From Flaveria trinervia (Eukaryota > Streptophyta > Magnoliopsida > Asterales > Asteraceae): a DNA stretch of 64,000 nt. Where the stretch lies: the NCBI GenBank assembly GCA_025506515.1, contig CM046452.1, positions 38,664,518-38,728,517 of the forward strand, written 5' to 3'. Positions 59,241 through 64,000 of the stretch are shown here, one piece after another; position 1 is the stretch's first letter; the number at the start of each line of letters is the position of its first letter. The position numbers were made by a program, and so were the translations under genes. A model generated the notes under the pieces. The model had not been told where the DNA came from, did not search any database, and saw only the letters and a program-made list of their open reading frames with translations.

Positions 59241-60705
59241 TTGGCATCTAGAGCCGGATATGTGGATGACTAGTTTCATTTGTCCTTGTAAAATTGGTTT
59301 TATGGGGCTTTAACAACCTTATAGGGGCTGTTTTGTGGTGATGTTATAAATCCCCAACCTTTCAAGGTTATATCTAACATGCTTGTGATTAAACCTTGAA
59401 AGAAAGATATCAAGTGGTTGATTGTGTTTTTGTTTGGACAAACACCCTAAATTCTTGGTTTATGTTGGCTGAAAATTTAGGGTCATATGGGGATTTATTT
59501 GGTTCTTGAATGTTGTATATGATGATTCATATTGGTGCATAACCTATCCTTAACCTTGTGCTGATTTGGTTTTGAATGGATGTTTGTTTTGGTTGATTTC
59601 ATTCATAATAGGTTGTAATATTATTCTTTTATGTTTGTATTTGGATGTAATTTATTTATTCATTCAAGGCAATGTAATAGATAGATTAAGTGTGTTTTCT
59701 TTTATTAGAAAATCTGTATTAGGATATAAATTTTGTAAAAGAAGATCCACAAGATGGAAGCACAAAAGGAAGACACAAAGAGAAGGACTTGAAGCATTTG
59801 GATGCAAGTTCAAGTGGGGGTCTTTGGAGATCTCATCTTTTGTGTTGTGTTCAACCCTTAGGAAACACCAAATGAAAACACTTGTGATGGCAAGCAAGTG
59901 TTTTCAATGTAGTGGCTATGGTTATGCACATGTGGTTGTTTTATATATGCTTGTTTGATTATTCATTTCGTGTTGATTGTTTGATATGTGGATATGCTTA
60001 AAAATCTAAATAAATTATCATAACAAGCTGAATTTTTTCGTTCCTAATCATTAAATGACTAATAAAAGGTTATTAAAAGGATTAATGATTTCAAAATAAA
60101 AGAGGTTTTATTAAAAGGGAACCATAGGGTACCATGTATTTGAAAGCATGCGAATACAAGGTACATAGAGTTTTCATAACTAGAATTAATGGAAACTTAA
60201 ATCCCTTTGGAAACATGTTTAACACCATCCTTTTACATGACACTCGAATCACTTGAGAACTACTTGTGGGATAAAGGCACCTAACCACTTTTAGGGAACT
60301 TGTGTGTTTGAGGTGGGCTTAACATACTTGTGGAATAAAGGTCACCTAACCACTTGTATCTGTAAACTCACACGTATGTGTAAGTAGGACGACTTGAATT
60401 GGAAACCATGTGCATAGCGTCACCGAAGCATGGAGTACAATGGTGTTGATGGGATTTTACATGCCGAATAAACATAAGATGTTTAACCGATCCCATAAAG
60501 CTAGAAGTTGCAATAGGTTGCGATTGTCAAATGTTGACTACCTTGTTAATTTTAATAATGGGATAAAGGTCACCTAACCATCATTTAAATGTAACATTGG
60601 ATTCTAGATTGTATTTATTAATTGTCTATGAGACGTGTAAAGGGTATTAATAATTAAAATGCAATTTTTCATAAATTCTAAAATGAAATTTGTAATTTTG
60701 TAGTA
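59241..60705 (+). other. Element F primer-binding site and long leader
   Basis: TTGGCATCTAGAGCC follows the LTR. The 1.46-kb leader has three copies of the GGGATAAAGGTCACCTAACC-type motif (60268, 60332 and 60560) and GTAAGTAGGACGACTTGA near 60380, in the same order and spacing as E. The 130-codon ORF at 59566-59958 has no match in the E leader and is not taken as a gene. Confidence 0.78.
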
Positions 60706-61570
60706 ATGGTCGCAAACAATAATTCTACCACCCCGACCGTCCCTACCCTATCACTGAGAACTATCTTAGAAACGGATCGTCTTAACCATAATAACTTTAT
60801 GGACTGGTATCGAAACTTGAGAATTGTTCTCAAGCAAGAGAAAAAGGCCTATGTCCTTGACAATCCTATTCCTGACCAACCCGACGCCGAGGATGTTGAG
60901 GCCTATAACGATTGGCATCAATACACTGAGGATTCCATGCAGGTTTCCTACCTCATGTTGGGAACTATGATTCCCGAACTCCAAAAGGACTTAGAGCATC
61001 TTGGGGCAGATGACATAATTACCCAGTTGAAGGACATATTCCTTCAACCAGCTAGGGTAGAGCGCTTCGAAACGGTTTGAGCGCTTCATGCACGTCGCAT
61101 GGAAGAAACCCAATCGGTATCATCTTATGTTCTTAAGATGAAAAGCCACATTGATCGCCTCGAGCGGCTTAATTGTCTCGTCACAAAGGAGTTGGCCATG
61201 GATTTGATCCTTAATGGCCTAACCAAAAGGTTTGAGACGTTCATAATGAATTAGAATATGAACGGATGGGACAAGAGTATTGGTGAGCTTCACGCAATGC
61301 TCAAAACTACGGAGGTAGGAATGGGTAGAACGGTTCTACCTATTCTCTCGATCAATGAGGAAGGCAATAAGAAAAGGCCATTCCCCGATTCCAAGGCAAA
61401 TGTTGCCAAAGGAAAGGGGTACATCCAAGGAAAAGGGAAAGGAAGGGCTAAAGCGGAACCTCCAAAGCCTAAGCTTAAGAAGCCTAAGGTAACGGAGAAC
61501 GATCCATGCTTTGAGTGCGGAGAGATAGGACATTGGAAAAGGAATTGTCCAGCCTATCTCAAAGAGTTGA
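60706..61570 (+). pseudogene. Element F gag
   Basis: Starts MVANNNSTTPTVPT, then NNFMDWYRNLRIVLKQEKKAY and DAEDVEAYNDW. Stops at 61078 and 61252 interrupt it. After them come MNGWDKSIGELHAMLKTTEV, a lysine-rich segment and the zinc knuckle CFECGEIGHWKRNC (about 61509-61550). It is better preserved than in E over the N-terminal half. Confidence 0.88.
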
Positions 61571-62160
61571 GAAACAAGAGGGATGCTGGGCAAACCTCAG
61601 GTACAACTTTCATTATTCACATTGGTTTAAATGTTATTTCTTCAAACACATGGGTATTGGATACCAGATGTGGAACTCACATATGCAATTATTGCAGGGG
61701 TTCAAAAGAAATAAGGACTTCAAGAAGGGAGACACAAGTCTCTACATGGGCAACGGAGAAAAAGTTGATGACGAAGCCCAAAGAGACAATATTTTGAAAC
61801 TTTCAAATCATTTGGAAGTTATTCTTAAGAACACTTTGCATGCTCCTAGTTTGACTAGGAACATAATTTAGATTTCCCTTTTAATACAATATGGTTATGA
61901 ATTAAAGTTGGTTAACAATGGTTTTTATGTTTATATGGATGATGTATTTTATTTCAAGGCAATGTATTTTAATGGAATCTATGAATTGGTTCATAATGAT
62001 TCATCCTATAATAGCTCACTATACCAAATAAGCATCAAGAAACTTAAAATTGGTTTAAGTGATTTTTATCTTTGGCATTGTCGTCTTGGTCACATAAACA
62101 AGAATCAGATTCAAACACCTCAAGATAATGGTCTTTTGAAAAGCAAATGAAAATGTTTCA
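61571..62160 (+). pseudogene. Element F protease and GAG-pre-integrase
   Basis: NTWVLDTRCGTHICN shows the catalytic DTGC changed to DTRC, which should abolish cleavage. A frame change follows, then HAPSLTRNII and a stop. YFKAMYFNGIYELVHNDSSY and LWHCRLGHINKNQIQTP give the pre-integrase region and zinc histidines. Confidence 0.84.
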
Positions 62161-62780
62161 TTCAATAAGTGTGAATCTTGTTTACCAGGTAAGATGACCA
62201 AGTCGCCCTTTAGTGGGACTAACGAGAGGGCAAAAGACTTATGGGAATCACACATCCGGATGTACGTGGCCCTTTTAAGACAAAGACTAGAAATGGTGAA
62301 AGATACTTCATTATCTTTACCGACGGTCATAGTCGCTATGGTTATGTGTACATGATGACACACAAACATGAAGCTTTTGAAATGTTCAAAATCTTCAAGA
62401 ATGAAGTAGAAAATCAACTCAATAAAACTATCAAAGTTCTTTGTATAGATAGAGGAGGTGAATACCTCAGTGATGTTTTTCAATACCATCTAAGAAGTTG
62501 TGGGATCGTCTCACAACTTACTCCACCTGGAACACCACAACATAATGGTGTGTCTGAAAGGAGAAATCAAACCCTATTGAATATGGTTCAATCTATGATG
62601 GATATAAGCTCACTGCCTCCATCATTTTGGGGTTTCGTAATGCTCTCCAAGGCTCGTATTTTTAATATGGCCCTGACGAAGATAGTCGATTCACTAAGTG
62701 TATATTTGTTGGATATCCCAAAGAGTAATAGGATACTACTTCTTTGATCCAACAAAGTAAGAGTAATTATTGCTTGAAAG
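62161..62780 (+). pseudogene. Element F integrase core
   Basis: CESCLPG (about 62170) lies in one frame; HPDVRGPFKTKTRNGERYF, VLCIDRGGEYLSDVF and GTPQHNGVSERRNQTLLNM lie in another. The D, D and E residues are retained, though TD of RTDRGG is ID. The C-terminal part is lost by a deletion before SLSVYLLDIPKS. Confidence 0.85.
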
Positions 62781-63700
62781 GCTGAGTTCTTGGAAACTAA
62801 GTTCCTTATGGAAGGAATAACGTATAGAACAATGGAATTTGATGAGGATCAATATCCACAAGCCGATAACGTTTGGTTGACACTAGCAATCAACAAAAGG
62901 TTGTTGATGATGAACAAGAGGTTGATCAATACACACAAAACGTTCACAGATCTGGTAGAAGCATTCCACGTGAAAGATATGGATTTTTCATGAATGGATG
63001 CTATGTGGTTGACTCCAATTAGCCAACTACATACCATGAAGCAATGTCCAATTCGGATTGTGACAAATGGCTGGAAGCCATGAACTTTGAGATGCAATCC
63101 ATGTATGCCAATCAAGTTTAGGAATTGATTGACCCTCCACTTAACTCCAACTGGTTAGATGCAAGTGGGTTTCAAGAAGAAAATGGATATACATAGAAAC
63201 TTAGATACTTACAAAGCAAGACTTGTAGCAAAAGGTTTCACTCAAACTCAAAGGGTTGATTATGATGAAACTTTCTCGCCTGTGGCAATGCTAAAGTCAA
63301 TTAGGATATTATTTGCCATAGCTGCATATTATGACTATGAGATTTGGCAAATGGATGTCAAAACCGCCTTTCTTAATGGACATCTCAAAGAGACTATCCA
63401 TATGGTTCATCTTGGTGGTTTTGTCGCTCCACAACATCCTAATAAAGTATGCAAGTTAAAGAGGTCAATCTATGGATTGAAACAGGCATCGAGAAGTTGG
63501 CATCAACGTTTTGATGAAGAGATCAAGAAACTTGGTTTCATCAAGAACGCTGATGAGGCTTGTGTATATAAGAAGGCTAGTGGGAGCATAATAACTTTCT
63601 TAGTATTGTACGTTGATGACATACTACATATTTAAAATGATATTCAAACCATGGAAGGTGTTAAAACCTGGCTTGGAAGTTGTTTTTCCATAGAAATCTC
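62781..63700 (+). pseudogene. Element F reverse transcriptase
   Basis: ETKFLMEGI opens the linker. Stops near 62990 and 63118 follow, then ARLVAKGFTQTQRVDYDETF, QMDVKTAFLNGHLKETIHMV, IYGLKQASRSWHQRFDE and LVLYVDDILHI. The YVDD box is intact; a stop follows at 63635. Confidence 0.88.
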
Positions 63701-64000
63701 GGTGAAGCCGCCTATATTTTGGAATAAAGATCTATAGGGATAGATCGAGACGGTTGATAGGTTTAAACCCAAGTGCATATATTGATAAAGTCTTGAAGAG
63801 GTTCAAGATGGAAAACTCTAAGAAAGGTATGGTACCCATTCAAAGAGGAACAATCTTGAGTACATCTCAATGTCCAAGCTCAAAGGATGAGCAAGATCGA
63901 ATGAAGGACATCCCATATGCGTCAGCTATAGGATCCATCATGTATGCTATGATATGCACCAGACTGGACGTGTCATGTGCGTTAAGCATGACAAGCAGAT
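63701..64000 (+). pseudogene. Element F RNase H, partial at window end
   Basis: Contains, across frames, KVLKRFKMENSKKGMVPIQR, then IPYASAIGSIMYAMICTRLD. This is the link between RT and RNase H; the rest lies beyond the window. Confidence 0.8.

Larger units (their letters stand above)
58317..64000 (+). mobile_element. Element F: Angela/BARE-like copia, sibling of E, runs off the window
   Basis: 5' LTR, primer-binding site, leader, gag, protease, integrase, RT and the start of RNase H in the same order as E, with matching leader motifs and proteins. The 3' part and 3' LTR lie beyond 64000, so the TSD (perhaps tgtgc, 58312-58316) cannot be checked. Many stops and frameshifts. Confidence 0.88.

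Noticed and set aside
59566..59958. 130-codon ORF in the F leader
   Set aside because: The equivalent E leader has no matching frame; the region is conserved as DNA, not protein.

Overview
The window is plant nuclear DNA made entirely of nested LTR retrotransposons. I see no host gene, operon, functional tRNA gene or CRISPR array. The evidence is several LTR pairs with perfect or near-perfect 5-bp target-site duplications (TSDs), tRNA-Met-type primer-binding sites, and gag/pol domains of Ty1/copia and Ty3/gypsy type. The extra open reading frame downstream of pol in the large copia elements resembles hypothetical transposon proteins that, as I recall, are very common in the daisy family (Asteraceae). 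An Asteraceae genome is therefore my best guess (inference).

Nesting, outermost first. Z is a minus-strand sirevirus-like copia element, seen only as pieces (1-233, 8707-9556, 57494-58316). A is a minus-strand sirevirus (234 to about 8676) inside Z, with its 5' end lost. B is a minus-strand sirevirus (9562-57488, TSD gtggg) inside Z. D is a plus-strand sirevirus (10826-34846, TSD tagtc) inside the extra ORF of B. E is an Angela/BARE-like copia element (12236-20402, plus, TSD gattg) inside the gag of D. S is a solo gypsy LTR (23006-25681, TSD cgtgt) inside the integrase of D. G is a Tekay/Del-like gypsy element (37918-46986, plus, TSD gctga/gcaga) inside the extra ORF of B. F is a sibling of E (58317 to beyond the window end, plus) inside Z.

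Almost every coding region is broken by stops and frameshifts. The longest readable reading frame is the second half of the extra ORF of D (31816-34091), which appears to contain a 146-bp intron. D lacks protease and most of integrase, G lacks the integrase core, and A lacks gag and its 5' LTR. All are probably non-autonomous.

The most interesting signals are these. (1) A, B and D each carry their own CpG-containing short palindrome, repeated both in the U3 part of the LTR and in the non-coding spacer between pol and the extra ORF; Z carries a fourth such motif in its spacer. The extra ORFs have basic nuclear-localisation-like patches, coiled coils and a repeated small domain. Together this suggests a self-recognition system, for example an element-specific DNA-binding or anti-silencing protein with cognate sites. 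(2) All three gypsy LTRs carry a 77-78-bp tRNA-like Pol III unit with A box, B box and T-run. (3) Element D has an array of four hairpins with a conserved loop and covarying stems. (4) Elements E and F carry a thrice-repeated motif in the 5' leader.
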